Shown here: positions 35,344 through 44,909 of the stretch, one piece after another
How the letters are laid out: each line of letters opens with the position of its first letter
Position numbering within the stretch: the first letter of the stretch is position 1
NCBI GenBank assembly: GCA_964632505.1
Contig: CAZWCE010000020.1
Span: 1-56,408 of the forward strand
DNA length: 56,408 nucleotides
From: CAZWCE01 sp964632505
GTDB taxonomy: Bacteria > Planctomycetota > Planctomycetia > Pirellulales > Thermoguttaceae
Direction of reading: 5' to 3'
Position numbers and translations under genes: made by a program
The notes under the pieces: model-generated
The model's database searches: none
What the model saw: only the letters and a program-made list of their open reading frames with translations
Told to the model about the DNA's origin: nothing

Positions 35344-36173
35344 TTGACCTGAACGAAATCGCTCGACACATCCAGGACGCGCCCCGCTTCCACCTGCCGC
35401 ATTTTCTCGGCGGGCATACCGAAGAATTGCCTACGCAGGAGATCCTGGGCTACGAATTCCAGTTGACCAAATACATGGTCATCGAGGTGTTCGCCGGTGT
35501 GTTGATGATGCTGGTCTTCTTCCCCATGGCGTGGAAGATGGCGGGAGGAAAGCAACTCAAAGGCCGTTTCTGGAATTTCTGGGAAGCGATTCTGGTCTAC
35601 CTTCGGGATCATGTGGTCCGGCCGGCGATCGGCGACAAAAAGGACGCCGATCCTTATCTGCCGTTTTTGTGGACGGTCTTTTTCTTCGTGCTGTTTTGCA
35701 ACGTGTTCGGCATGGTTCCGTGGTTCGGCAGTCCGACCGGTTCGATCGCCGTGACGGGGGCGTTGGCGTTGTGCTCCTTCGGGGTCGTCGTCGGCTCGGG
35801 CATCAAGCGTTTCGGCCCGATCGGCTACTGGACTTCCATGGTGCCGCCCATGGATTTGCCCGGAGCCCTGGGGATCTTACTCAAGCCGGTGGTGCTGACC
35901 ATCGAAATCCTTGGACTGTTGATCAAGCATGTAGTGTTGGCCATTCGTCTTGTGGCGAATATGTTCGCCGGGCACTTGGTTCTCGCCGTGCTGCTTTCCT
36001 TCATCGCCGCCGCGGCCGAAAGCTTTTTCGGACTCTGGCTCACCGTCACCGTGAGCAGTCTGGTCATGTCGGTCGCGTTAAGCATGCTCGAATTATTCGT
36101 AGCATTCCTGCAAGCGTACATTTTCACATTTTTATCCGCCGTGTTTATCGGCATGGCGATCCACCCCCACTGA
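35340..36173 (+). CDS. atpB: ATP synthase Fo subunit a
   Basis: A 277-residue channel subunit guiding protons to the c ring. The C-terminal helices contain the essential arginine in AIRLVANMFAGH and the closing LQAYIFTFLSAVFIGMA. The N-terminal soluble part (HIQDAPRFHLPHFLGGH) is His-rich. The start is ATG 35340, overlapping the upstream atpI-like stop. atpE follows 83 bases on. Confidence 0.96.
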   Translation: MIDLNEIARHIQDAPRFHLPHFLGGHTEELPTQEILGYEFQLTKYMVIEVFAGVLMMLVFFPMAWKMAGGKQLKGRFWNFWEAILVYLRDHVVRPAIGDKKDADPYLPFLWTVFFFVLFCNVFGMVPWFGSPTGSIAVTGALALCSFGVVVGSGIKRFGPIGYWTSMVPPMDLPGALGILLKPVVLTIEILGLLIKHVVLAIRLVANMFAGHLVLAVLLSFIAAAAESFFGLWLTVTVSSLVMSVALSMLELFVAFLQAYIFTFLSAVFIGMAIHPH

Positions 36174-36256
36174 TTCCCAGCCGAGGGAAGTTCGAGGGGA
36201 TCGTTCTGCCGAAGACTCCGATTTAACCTGTCAGTTCTTGCTAAGGAGAAATTTCC

Positions 36257-36598
36257 GTGAACAAGCTCGCAAAAACCACACTTTGGCTTCTCGTGATAGC
36301 CTGTGTTTTCGTTCCGACCTTGGCTTTGGCTCAAGGAGATGGCGAGACATCGGAAGAGGAAACGGCCGTCGTCGAATCGAACACACTGCACCTCGAACTG
36401 GCCGCCATTGGGGCCGCTCTGGTGATCTTAGGCGGCGCCTGGGGGATCAGCAAGGTCGGTGCCAACGCCGTGGAAAGCATGGCCCGGCAACCCGAAGTCG
36501 CCGGAAACATCCAAACCGCGATGCTTATTTCGGGGGCATTGATCGAAGGAATCACCTTCCTGGCGTTGATTATCTGCCTCTTGGCGCTGTATGCCTAG
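36257..36598 (+). CDS. atpE: ATP synthase Fo subunit c with cleavable-looking leader
   Basis: A 113-residue proteolipid. The first about 25 residues form a signal-peptide-like segment (WLLVIACVFVPTLALAQ) followed by an acidic stretch (GDGETSEEE). The usual two-helix hairpin follows, with ARQPE in the polar loop and the ion-carrying E97 in LIEGITF. Most c subunits are about 80 residues without a leader. Gly after the Glu, and the absence of the Gln/Ser set of sodium-type rings, point to proton coupling. Confidence 0.95.
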   Translation: MNKLAKTTLWLLVIACVFVPTLALAQGDGETSEEETAVVESNTLHLELAAIGAALVILGGAWGISKVGANAVESMARQPEVAGNIQTAMLISGALIEGITFLALIICLLALYA

Positions 36599-36672
36599 GC
36601 TCTTCGCGATGGTGTGACGGCGATCGATCGTCGCCCCGCTTTTCATGACCAGCTCTGCAAGAAGGCGAGTGC

Positions 36673-37449
36673 ATGATGTTGTATTCCATTTCCAGGCCAC
36701 CGGCCCGCCTTGCCGGCCGGACGAAGGACGGAGACCGGCGGCGCAGCTTCGTCGCGTCCCCGTGGTGGGGTGCGTTGATGGCGGTCGTGCTCGGCCTCGC
36801 GTTGACCGATAACCTCCAGGCGGCGGATTCCCCGGCTGACGAGACGTCGCCGGCGGCCCGAAGCGACCCCCATGCCTCCGATAACGGCCATGCCGACCAC
36901 GGCGAAAACGAGGAGGAGGAAGCCGACCTGAGCCCCATCTCCTGGAGTGCCGCCAAGCGAGACTTGGCCCTCTGGACTTTCGTCATCTTCGTGATGTTGG
37001 TGCTGGTTCTCGGCAAATTCGCGTTCAAGCCGATCGCCACCGCCCTCGATCTCCGTGAGGAGGCGATCACCGACCAGATCGCCTCGGCCGAACGGGCCAA
37101 CCTCGAGGCGAAAGATCTCCTGCTCGAGTACCAGCAGAAACTGAAGGACTCCGAAGACGAAGTCCGGCAGATTCTCAAGCAGGCCCGGCACGACGCCCAG
37201 AAAACGGCGGACCAGATCGTCGAAAAAGCCCGCGGACAGGCGCACCACGAGCACCAACGTGCGTTGCGGGAAATCGAAGCGGCCAGCGACAACGCCGTTC
37301 GGGAACTGGCGGAGAAAGCCGCCTTGCTTTCGACGGAACTGGCCGGCAAACTGCTGAAAAGGGAAATCGACCCGAAGACCCATCAGGACCTGATCCAGAG
37401 CGCCATCTCCGGGTTTGGTTCCGGCGATACGATGGGCCGGGATCCCTGA
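36673..37449 (+). CDS. atpF: ATP synthase Fo subunit b with N-terminal extension
   Basis: A 258-residue stator subunit. A signal-like segment (WGALMAVVLGLALTDNLQAA, about 32-51) and an acidic/His stretch (DPHASDNGHADHGENEEEE) precede the normal membrane helix (about 98-118). The long charged helix (DQIASAERANLEAKDLL and on) dimerises and reaches F1. Normal b subunits are about 160 residues, so about 90 residues are extra and would lie outside the membrane if the leader is cleaved. ATG 36673 follows GAAGGCGAG. Confidence 0.93.
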   Translation: MMLYSISRPPARLAGRTKDGDRRRSFVASPWWGALMAVVLGLALTDNLQAADSPADETSPAARSDPHASDNGHADHGENEEEEADLSPISWSAAKRDLALWTFVIFVMLVLVLGKFAFKPIATALDLREEAITDQIASAERANLEAKDLLLEYQQKLKDSEDEVRQILKQARHDAQKTADQIVEKARGQAHHEHQRALREIEAASDNAVRELAEKAALLSTELAGKLLKREIDPKTHQDLIQSAISGFGSGDTMGRDP

Positions 37450-37648
37450 CGCGGCGCATTTTTCGCCGAACTCGGGCGCCCCCTTGCCCGGAGCATCGTC
37501 ACGAGCATCGTTATTTGGAAGCCTCTTGTCAGAGGGAACTTCCTTCGCGGATATTCCGTCGATCCTCGGTGCCGCGAGGGGTGAAGAAGATCACCGCACG
37601 CCGTTTCCGACTTCGGCGAGTAGAAATCCAATTGGGGATGAATTCGAG

Positions 37649-38308
37649 ATGAACCAGGATCCCGCGGGACAATCAGACGCCCGACACTTCCCGGAAACCA
37701 AGACCGAACGGGGCGCCGAACAAGTGGCGGCGATCTTCGCCGATGCGCTGTTGGGAGCGGCCGAAACCTCTTCGGAAACGGCCGAATCGCTTCTGGAGGA
37801 GTTCGATGCCCTGATCGAGCAGGTGCTGGAGGCTTACCCGGCCTTCGAGGAGATTCTGACGTCAATCATGATTTCGTATCCGGAAAAGGAAGCGATGCTC
37901 GATCGCGTTTTTTCCGGTCGGGCTTCAGAGACCTTTCTCAATTTCCTGAAAGTGCTCTGCCGGCACGAACGTCTCGACGCGATCCGCACGATCCACCAGG
38001 TCAGCCACCAACGTTATCACCAACGACGGGGCACGGTTCCCGTCACCGTGACCTCGGCCACGCCGATCGATGAATCCACCGCCGACGCGATCGGCCGGCA
38101 GCTACGCCCCCTCCTCGGAGGAGAGCCGATGATCCGGCGCCGGGTCGATCCGGACGTCCTCGGCGGGATCGTCGTACAGGTTGGAGACACCATTTACGAT
38201 GCCTCCCTTTCCACCCAACTCCATAACGTGCGCCAGCAAATGATGGACAGGAGCGCCCATGAAATTCAAAGCCGACGAGATCGCTTCCGTAATCCAGAAG
38301 GAAATTGA
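37649..38308 (+). CDS. atpH: ATP synthase F1 subunit delta
   Basis: A 219-residue stator cap linking b to the F1 head. It is slightly longer than usual (about 180) owing to an N-terminal 30 residues. The N-terminal helical bundle and the C-terminal VTVTSATPIDES and DPDVLGGIVVQVGD block are characteristic. ATG 37649 is preferred; the frame is open to 37415 but overlaps atpF there without a ribosome site. The end overlaps atpA by 50 bases. Confidence 0.9.
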   Translation: MNQDPAGQSDARHFPETKTERGAEQVAAIFADALLGAAETSSETAESLLEEFDALIEQVLEAYPAFEEILTSIMISYPEKEAMLDRVFSGRASETFLNFLKVLCRHERLDAIRTIHQVSHQRYHQRRGTVPVTVTSATPIDESTADAIGRQLRPLLGGEPMIRRRVDPDVLGGIVVQVGDTIYDASLSTQLHNVRQQMMDRSAHEIQSRRDRFRNPEGN

Positions 38309-39797
38309 AAAGTACGAAGCGAAAATCGATGTCCGCGAGGTCGGCCGAGTCCTGGAAGTCGGTGACGGCATCGCCCGAGCTTACGGCCTTTCCGGCGTCA
38401 TGGCCGGGGAGATGGTCGAATTCTCCGGCGGCGTGACCGGACTTGCCTTCAACCTCGAAGAAGGCTCCGTGGGGATCATCATCCTCGGAGATTACCTGAA
38501 GATCAAGGAAGGCGATGAAGTCCGCAGCACGGGAAAACTCCTGCAGGTCCCCGTGGGAGAAGCCGTCCTCGGACGTATCCTCGACCCCCTCGGCAACCCC
38601 CTCGACGGCAAAGGACCGGTCTCCACGAGCGAATATCGCTTCGTCGAAGCCGAAGCCCCCGGCGTCGCCGAACGCCAACCGGTCAAGCAGGCGCTGCAGA
38701 CGGGGATCAAGGCGATCGACTCGATGACCCCCATCGGGCGCGGTCAGCGCGAATTGATCATCGGCGACCGAAAGACCGGAAAAACGACCATCGGCATCGA
38801 CACCATCATCAACCAGAAGCACTCCGGCGTGAAATGCTTCTACGTCGCGGTTGGGCAAAAGGATTCGACCGTCGCCGCTTTGATCGACACGTTCCAGGAA
38901 CACGGGGCCATGGAGTACACCACGGTCATCGTGGCCGGCTCCAGCGCCGCCGCACCGTTGCAGTACATCGCCCCCTATGCCGGATGCAGCATGGCCGAGT
39001 ACTTCATGTACAACGGACAGCACGCCCTGATCGTGTACGACGACCTCTCCAAGCAGGCGGTCGCCTATCGTCAGCTCTCGCTGTTGATGCAACGTCCCCC
39101 GGGCCGGGAGGCCTACCCCGGCGATATTTTCTACTGCCACAGCCGACTGCTCGAAAGGGCGGCCAAACTCTCCGACGCGCGCGGCGCCGGTTCGCTCACC
39201 GCCCTGCCGATCGTCGAAACGCTCGAAGGCGAAGTCTCCGCCTATATCCCGACGAACGTCATCTCGATCACCGACGGCCAGATCTACCTCCAGCCGGACC
39301 TCTTTTTCTCCGGACAACGTCCTGCGATGAACGCGGGGATCTCGGTTTCCCGAGTCGGCGGTTCGGCCCAGGTGCCGGCGATGAAAAAGGTCGCCAGCGG
39401 ATTGCGGCTCGATTTGGCGGCCTTCCGCGAACTCGTGGCGTTCGCCCAGCTCGGAACCGACCTCGATCCGGAAACCCAGGCCCGACTCGACCGCGGCTAT
39501 CGGGTGACCGAGCTGCTCAAACAGGGACTCCACGCCCCGATGGACATCATCGACCAGATCTTCGTCATTTACGCCGTGACGCGGGGATACCTCGACGAGA
39601 TCGAGCTGGAAGACATCGGCCGCTGGGAAAAGGAATTCCTCACCTTCCTGCATGACAAGAAAAAAGACGTCCGGGAAAGTCTTGCCGAGGATCCGGTCCT
39701 CGGCGATGAACACAACCAACAGATCCGCGAAGCCGTCGAGCAGTTCAATCAAAAATTCGTCAAATCGGAAAAGTCGGGATCGGAGAAGCCATCCTGA
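38259..39797 (+). CDS. atpA: ATP synthase F1 subunit alpha
   Basis: A 512-residue non-catalytic nucleotide-binding subunit. Visible are the Walker A loop GDRKTGKT, ALIVYDDLSKQAVAYRQ and the RPPGREAYPGD block, and the C-terminal QLGTDLDPETQ. The length is typical. AGGAG lies 6 bases before ATG 38259, inside the end of atpH, implying coupling. Confidence 0.98.
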   Translation: MKFKADEIASVIQKEIEKYEAKIDVREVGRVLEVGDGIARAYGLSGVMAGEMVEFSGGVTGLAFNLEEGSVGIIILGDYLKIKEGDEVRSTGKLLQVPVGEAVLGRILDPLGNPLDGKGPVSTSEYRFVEAEAPGVAERQPVKQALQTGIKAIDSMTPIGRGQRELIIGDRKTGKTTIGIDTIINQKHSGVKCFYVAVGQKDSTVAALIDTFQEHGAMEYTTVIVAGSSAAAPLQYIAPYAGCSMAEYFMYNGQHALIVYDDLSKQAVAYRQLSLLMQRPPGREAYPGDIFYCHSRLLERAAKLSDARGAGSLTALPIVETLEGEVSAYIPTNVISITDGQIYLQPDLFFSGQRPAMNAGISVSRVGGSAQVPAMKKVASGLRLDLAAFRELVAFAQLGTDLDPETQARLDRGYRVTELLKQGLHAPMDIIDQIFVIYAVTRGYLDEIELEDIGRWEKEFLTFLHDKKKDVRESLAEDPVLGDEHNQQIREAVEQFNQKFVKSEKSGSEKPS

Positions 39798-39853
39798 CCC
39801 GAGCCCCCCTTCCTCTTTCGCCCAGCAGGTAACCCACTTCAGACGGATCCAAC

Positions 39854-40744
39854 ATGGCTAAAGCGAGAGCACTGGACAAACGTCGAAAATCGATCCGGAA
39901 CATCCGCAAGATCACCCGGACCATGGAACTGGTCGCCACGGCTCAGTATAAACGTGCGCTCACGCGGGTCCAGGAAGCGGAAGCGTATACCCGGCGGATC
40001 GTCGCCCTGGTTCGCGATTTGGCGCAAACCGGGCTCGAAGTGCCCCACCCCTTGCTGGAGGAACATGCGGAGACCAAGAGCGGGACCTTGCTGGTGCTGA
40101 CGTCCAATCGCGGCATGTGCGGCGGATACAATACGAGCATCTTCCGTCTGGCCCGCCCCCGCTGGCGGGAATTCGAACAGGAGCTCGAAACGCCCACGCT
40201 GGAAGTTTCCGGCAAACGCGGCATCTCGGCGTTTAGTTTCCGAGAGATCGGTCCCTCGAAAACCTACACGAACTTCGAGGGGAAGCCTTCCTTCGACGAC
40301 GTGAACCAACTGGCCGACCGGTACATGGAGGCCTATCAAACCGGCGAGCTCGATCGGCTCGACGTGGCCTACACGAAATTCGAGAACACCAGCCATCAGT
40401 ACCCGATCATCGAAACGCTTCTCCCCATCACCGAACTGGTGGAGCCGATGGAGGAGGACGATGAGGAAATCGGCGATAGCATTCAGTACGAATTCCTGCC
40501 TTCCCCGGAGAGTATTCTCCAGGAAGTGGTCCCCACGGCGTTCCTCGTCAAGCTGTTCAAGTGCTTTCTCGACGCGGCGGTCAGTGAACAAATCGCCCGA
40601 ATGGTTGCGATGAAGTCGGCCACCGAAAACGCCGATCAGATGATCTCCGATTTGACGATGGCCTACAACCGTGCCCGCCAGTCGCAGATCACCGGCGAGA
40701 TCCTCGAAATCCTCAGTGGCGCCGAAGCACTGGAAGGCAAGTGA
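39854..40744 (+). CDS. atpG: ATP synthase F1 subunit gamma
   Basis: A 296-residue central shaft. The N-terminal helix (KRRKSIRNIRKITRTMELVATAQYKRA), the SNRGMCGGYN block and the C-terminal helix (MKSATENADQMI, YNRARQSQITGEILEILSGAEAL) are all present. The length is typical and there is no frameshift. Confidence 0.97.
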   Translation: MAKARALDKRRKSIRNIRKITRTMELVATAQYKRALTRVQEAEAYTRRIVALVRDLAQTGLEVPHPLLEEHAETKSGTLLVLTSNRGMCGGYNTSIFRLARPRWREFEQELETPTLEVSGKRGISAFSFREIGPSKTYTNFEGKPSFDDVNQLADRYMEAYQTGELDRLDVAYTKFENTSHQYPIIETLLPITELVEPMEEDDEEIGDSIQYEFLPSPESILQEVVPTAFLVKLFKCFLDAAVSEQIARMVAMKSATENADQMISDLTMAYNRARQSQITGEILEILSGAEALEGK

Positions 40745-40806
40745 CCGGTGTCGGACGCTGTCCGGAATACCCTTGTATTTGAAATTCACCATCAAAGAAG
40801 GTAGTC

Positions 40807-42270
40807 ATGCCCAGCAATACCACCACGGATAAGAATGTGGGTCACATCACCCAGGTGATCGGTTCGACCTTTGACGCGGAGTTTCCGGAGGGGCGGCTTC
40901 CGGACATCTATAACGCCGTCCGGATCGATAAAGAACAAAAAGGAGTGGTGATCCACCTGGTCGGCGAAGTGCAGCAGCACCTGGGTCGGGGTCGGGTTCG
41001 CTGCGTGGCGCTCGGCAGCACCGACGGGGTCGTCCGCGGCATGGAGTGCATCGATACCGGCGGCCCGGTCACGGTGCCGGTGGGCGAGGAAACCCTCGGT
41101 CGGGTGTTCAACCTGCTCGGGGACCCGATCGACGACGGTGAACCCGTCGAATCGCAGGAGCGGCGGCCGATTCATCAAAAAGCGCCCCAGGTGACCGACC
41201 TCTCGACCAAGACCGAAGTTTTCGAAACGGGGATCAAGGTCATCGACCTGCTCACGCCGTTCGTGCGGGGGGGGAAAGCAGGACTCTTCGGCGGAGCCGG
41301 TCTCGGCAAGACGGTCATTCTGCAAGAACTGATCGCCCGAATCGCCAGTTCCCACGGCGGCTCGTCGGTCTTCGCGGGCGTCGGCGAGCGAACGCGGGAA
41401 GGAAACGACCTCTGGCTGGAAATGCAGGACGCGAAAATCGGCGATACCGGCCGCAGCGTCATCGAGCAGACGACGATGGTCTTCGGTCAGATGAACGAGC
41501 CACCGGGAGCCCGACTCCGCGTCGCCCTGTCGGCACTGACGATGGCCGAGTATTTCCGCGATTCCACCGGCAAGGATGTGCTGCTGTTTATCGACAACAT
41601 CTTCCGTTTTTCCCAAGCGGGAAGCGAAGTCTCCGCGCTGCTGGGCCGCATGCCCTCGTCGGTCGGATACCAACCGACGCTCGCCTCGGAAATGGGCGCG
41701 CTGCAGGAACGCATCGCCTCGACCTCCAAGGGAGCGATCACCTCCGTCCAGGCGGTCTACGTCCCCGCCGACGACCCGACCGACCCCGCCCCCGCGACGG
41801 CGTTCAGCCAGCTCGACGCCTTCATCTACCTCGAACGGGCGATTTCCGAAAAGGGCATTTATCCCGCCGTCGATCCGCTCGCTTCCTCCAGCCGAATCCT
41901 CGACCCGCAGTATCTCGGCGATCGCCATTACGCCTGTGCCCGTGACGTCCAGCAGACGCTGCAAAGATACCGCGAGTTGCAGGATATTATCGCCATTCTC
42001 GGTGTCGATGAACTGACCGAAGAAGACAAGCTCATTGTGCATCGAGCCCGGCGGATGGAACGTTTCCTCTCCCAGCCGTTCCTGGTCGCCGAATCGTTCA
42101 CGGGCAAGCCGGGGGAGATCACGCCGCTGGAAGACACCATCCGATCGTTCGAGGAACTCTCAGCCGGCAAGTGGGATCACCTTCCCGAGCAGGCGTTCAT
42201 GTACGTCGGTTCCATCGAACAGGCGGCTGAAGAAGCCGAAAAAATGAAGTCGAAAGCAAAAAAGAAGTAA
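40807..42270 (+). CDS. atpD: ATP synthase F1 subunit beta
   Basis: A 487-residue catalytic subunit. Visible are Walker A GGAGLGKT, the catalytic GERTREGNDLW, Walker B LLFIDNIFRFSQAGSEVSALLGRMPS, and the C-terminal VDELTEEDKLIVHRARR and PGEITPLEDTI. A Lys-rich end follows. It sits in the standard order gamma-beta-epsilon. Confidence 0.98.
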   Translation: MPSNTTTDKNVGHITQVIGSTFDAEFPEGRLPDIYNAVRIDKEQKGVVIHLVGEVQQHLGRGRVRCVALGSTDGVVRGMECIDTGGPVTVPVGEETLGRVFNLLGDPIDDGEPVESQERRPIHQKAPQVTDLSTKTEVFETGIKVIDLLTPFVRGGKAGLFGGAGLGKTVILQELIARIASSHGGSSVFAGVGERTREGNDLWLEMQDAKIGDTGRSVIEQTTMVFGQMNEPPGARLRVALSALTMAEYFRDSTGKDVLLFIDNIFRFSQAGSEVSALLGRMPSSVGYQPTLASEMGALQERIASTSKGAITSVQAVYVPADDPTDPAPATAFSQLDAFIYLERAISEKGIYPAVDPLASSSRILDPQYLGDRHYACARDVQQTLQRYRELQDIIAILGVDELTEEDKLIVHRARRMERFLSQPFLVAESFTGKPGEITPLEDTIRSFEELSAGKWDHLPEQAFMYVGSIEQAAEEAEKMKSKAKKK

Positions 42271-42298
42271 CTTTCCCCTCCTTCGGGACCACACGATT

Positions 42299-42694
42299 AT
42301 GAGATGTATCGTTGTCACCCCTGAGAAAACCGTGGTCGACCAAAACGCGTCGTTCGTGGCCCTACCGCTGTACGACGGCGAACTGGGAATCGCCCCGAAC
42401 CACACCCCCCTGGTCGGACGCGTCGGATGCGGAGAACTCCGGATCCGGGCCGAAACCAGTTCCCTGGAAACCAGTTTTTACATCGAGGGGGGGTTCGTCG
42501 AAGTGCTCGACAATGTGGTCAGCCTATTGACCAATCAAGCGGTGCCCTCGAACATGCTCGATGCCGTCACGGCGCAAGAGGAACTCGAAACGGCCTGCGG
42601 TCGACCGACCTATTCCTCGGAACAGATGGAAATCCGTGAGCAGGCGATCCGCCAGGCCCGGGCGAAGCTCCATCTGGCCAAGAAGATCCATTAG
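42299..42694 (+). CDS. atpC: ATP synthase F1 subunit epsilon
   Basis: A 131-residue shaft and regulatory subunit. The N-terminal beta domain (TPEKTVVDQNASFVALPLYDGELGIAPNHTPLVGRVGCGELRI by position, residues 5-48) is clear, and a short helical C-terminal region follows. It is the last operon gene; a terminator follows within 30 bases. Confidence 0.96.
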   Translation: MRCIVVTPEKTVVDQNASFVALPLYDGELGIAPNHTPLVGRVGCGELRIRAETSSLETSFYIEGGFVEVLDNVVSLLTNQAVPSNMLDAVTAQEELETACGRPTYSSEQMEIREQAIRQARAKLHLAKKIH

Positions 42695-42722
42695 CCGACC
42701 GGATCCAGAAGGAAGAACCAAG

Positions 42723-42754
42723 GGAATCCGAAATCTTTCGGGTTCCTTTTTTTT
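42723..42754 (+). terminator. Rho-independent terminator of the ATP synthase operon
   Basis: An 11-bp stem (GGAATCCGAAA with TTTCGGGTTCC, one wobble) and a tight loop run into eight T, 29 bases after the atpC stop. Confidence 0.92.
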
Positions 42755-42844
42755 ACGCTCCAGGCATCACAAAAAAAGTCTCCGCGAGCTGGAACCGCCG
42801 GCGAAGACTTCAGGTAGCTTGTCCGATGGAGGCGATGAAATCTC

Positions 42845-43666
42845 TCAATAACCTCCGCCGATGCTGCCGGGGGCGAAGCTGTTGTACTGACCGCCTGCCG
42901 CTGGAGGAGTCGTTTCAGGAGAGATCGGAGGGGAATCATTTCCCGGGAGCCCGGAATCGCTCGGGCCATAGCTGTTCTGCTGAGAATAGGAGCCCCTCAG
43001 GGGATCGTTCGAAGGGTCTCCCGTCGAATCGGCGTACGGCGCGGCGTTGCCGTAATTTCCTGCGGCAGGAGGCGGCGAACTACTCTGGGAAGGCTGGGAA
43101 TAGAGCGAATTCTCCTGCCCGGCGGAATAGCTTCCACCGGGATTCATCGCGACCGCGGAATCCTGAGGGCTGTATCCCGATGCCGCCGCGGGAGGAGCCC
43201 CGGAAGATGTCGGAGGATATCCCTGGCCCGGAAACGACGTCGGCGGCACCTGACTGTAGGCATCCGGAGCATAGCTCGAGGGAGTCGCATCGGACGCATT
43301 CGGATACAGAGCCGGCGAGGACGAATAGGGAATCGGGCTTCCCGAAGGCGCGGCGCCTTGATAACTGCTTTGATTGTTGTATTGAGGATGATACTCCTGG
43401 CCGAACTGCGAGGGCGGCGTCTGCTGCTGGTATCCTCCCTGCGGCACATCAAGCTGCGGCTGCGACATCTCCGAGGGACGCGGTATCCCACCGCCCGAGG
43501 GCTCGGCATACTGCTGTTCAAAGGCGGCATCCTTCGACTTCTTCGAGAAAGGGTTGTAGAACGTCCACGTCTTGGGGTTATAGAACTTGCCGTTCGTACT
43601 CCGGCAACCCACCAGAGGCAATAAGAGAGCCACTGTCAAAAATAAACATAAGATTCTGGTTCGCAT
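42845..43666 (-). CDS. Low-complexity Pro/Ser/Gln/Tyr-rich lipoprotein
   Basis: A 273-residue protein from ATG 43666, chosen because AAGGATGTGATC precedes it and the signal peptide then starts properly; the frame is open to 44017. The signal peptide MRTRILCLFLTVALLLPLVGC ends in a lipobox (LVGC), so it should be lipid-anchored. The mature part has a short NGKFYNPKTWTFYNPF motif and then about 230 residues rich in Pro, Ser, Gln, Tyr and Gly without a predicted fold. It is probably a surface or periplasmic component; no function can be assigned. Confidence 0.75.
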   Translation of the reverse strand: MRTRILCLFLTVALLLPLVGCRSTNGKFYNPKTWTFYNPFSKKSKDAAFEQQYAEPSGGGIPRPSEMSQPQLDVPQGGYQQQTPPSQFGQEYHPQYNNQSSYQGAAPSGSPIPYSSSPALYPNASDATPSSYAPDAYSQVPPTSFPGQGYPPTSSGAPPAAASGYSPQDSAVAMNPGGSYSAGQENSLYSQPSQSSSPPPAAGNYGNAAPYADSTGDPSNDPLRGSYSQQNSYGPSDSGLPGNDSPPISPETTPPAAGGQYNSFAPGSIGGGY

Positions 43667-44613
43667 CTGATCACATCCTTTTGATTTATTGCGAAAAAAG
43701 ATATCTCTTGAATGCCTCACCCGGGCGGACCCATGACGTTTCGAAGCCTTCGCCCTCTCCGCTTTTCGTCTTCCTGACTCACGGAAAAAGAAACGGCTCC
43801 TTTTGCGACTGTCATCTTCCGTCCACCGGCTTGATGGCCGAGGATCCATTTTTTTTCGATCAAGGCAACGGGGGCTATCTATCGTTATCGTGCTGATTCG
43901 GGGAACGAGAAAAACCGAAGTGACCCGTTTCGCGTTTTTTTCAAGTATTTCAGCAAATACACTTCCCGATTCACGGCGATCCGGAATCCGGAGGAAGCGA
44001 AATTCCCCCCAAATCAACCAAGGCCCCTAGATTTACGTTCTAAAAACACGGGACATTCACCGATTTTCTCAAAAATGATAACCGGGATTAAGAACGGGTG
44101 AATTATAGGGAGTTCGACAGCGGGGTCAATGTCATTTTCCTCGATTTGAAAAAAATGGAAAATTCGTCCTCGAAAAACAAAAAATGACATTTTTTCCGGC
44201 AGAAAGAGAAGGATCCTCCTCGATTGAATCACTCAAAAAAATCCAAATCGTGAAAAACCTCAAAATATCCTCGACTTTTCCGGTTCCACGTCGATTTCAT
44301 GCTATATTATCGTGGGTCTCAGGAAGATTTCCGTGTCCTCGCCCTTCTCTTTTTCCCGGCACCACTTGCCGGAAAGCCCTATCCTTTAGAATCGGGCGAG
44401 AGAACAAATTCTTCCACACAGTTCTGTAGAAATTCGAGGATTGTGGCGCACCGACGAAATTGGACGCCTTCATCGTATAGATTCATTCATTCCGTTGCCG
44501 TGGGTAAACCTCCATTCCGTTTCCCTTCGACACCCGTAGGAGGCGAAGTGCTCGGCTGGTTTTCCTCATGATTTGCAACATCGTTTCACCCAATTTATCT
44601 CAGGGACAATCAC
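43667..44613. other. Intergenic region, AT-rich, no gene supported
   Basis: About 950 bases between the divergent lipoprotein and BON genes, rich in A/T runs around 43910-44290. Small open frames lack ribosome sites and a natural composition. A TATATTAT run at 44303-44310 could be a -10 element toward the BON gene, but no -35 is well placed. Confidence 0.45.
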
Positions 44614-44862
44614 ATGATGGATACTCCTCTTTTCCATGAAGTCACCTCGGCCTTAGAACGCAACCCTTATCTCTCCGGCAACGAGCTCGATTTCGAGGCC
44701 TCCCAGGGCAGAGTCACCCTTCGAGGAACCGTCCCAAGTTTCTTCCAAAAGCAGATGGCCCAGGAATCGATTCGCACCCTCGACGGCGTCCATGAGATTC
44801 AAAACGAACTTCAGGTGCATACCGATCAGTTCGGCTGGATGACCTCCGAAAAGGCGATGTGA
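44614..44862 (+). CDS. Small BON-domain protein
   Basis: An 82-residue protein that is essentially one BON domain (ALERNPYLSGNELDFEASQGRVTLRGTV and VHEIQNEL by position, residues 13-66), a fold associated with membrane or envelope binding in OsmY-like proteins. It has no signal peptide. AGGGA lies about 9 bases before the first ATG. It is convergent with lutC, 47 bases apart. Confidence 0.85.
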   Translation: MMDTPLFHEVTSALERNPYLSGNELDFEASQGRVTLRGTVPSFFQKQMAQESIRTLDGVHEIQNELQVHTDQFGWMTSEKAM

Positions 44863-44909
44863 AGCAAGAAAGACGGCCGACTCGGATTTCTCCGGGGCAT
44901 TCGCTCCGA

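Noticed and set aside
36257..36598. Sodium-dependent ATP synthase
   Set aside because: The c subunit has Glu followed by Gly and lacks the Gln and Ser/Thr of sodium-type rings.
38043..39752. 569-codon antisense frame across atpA
   Set aside because: Mirror of a strongly GC-biased third codon position; no ribosome site or domain, and atpA is certain.
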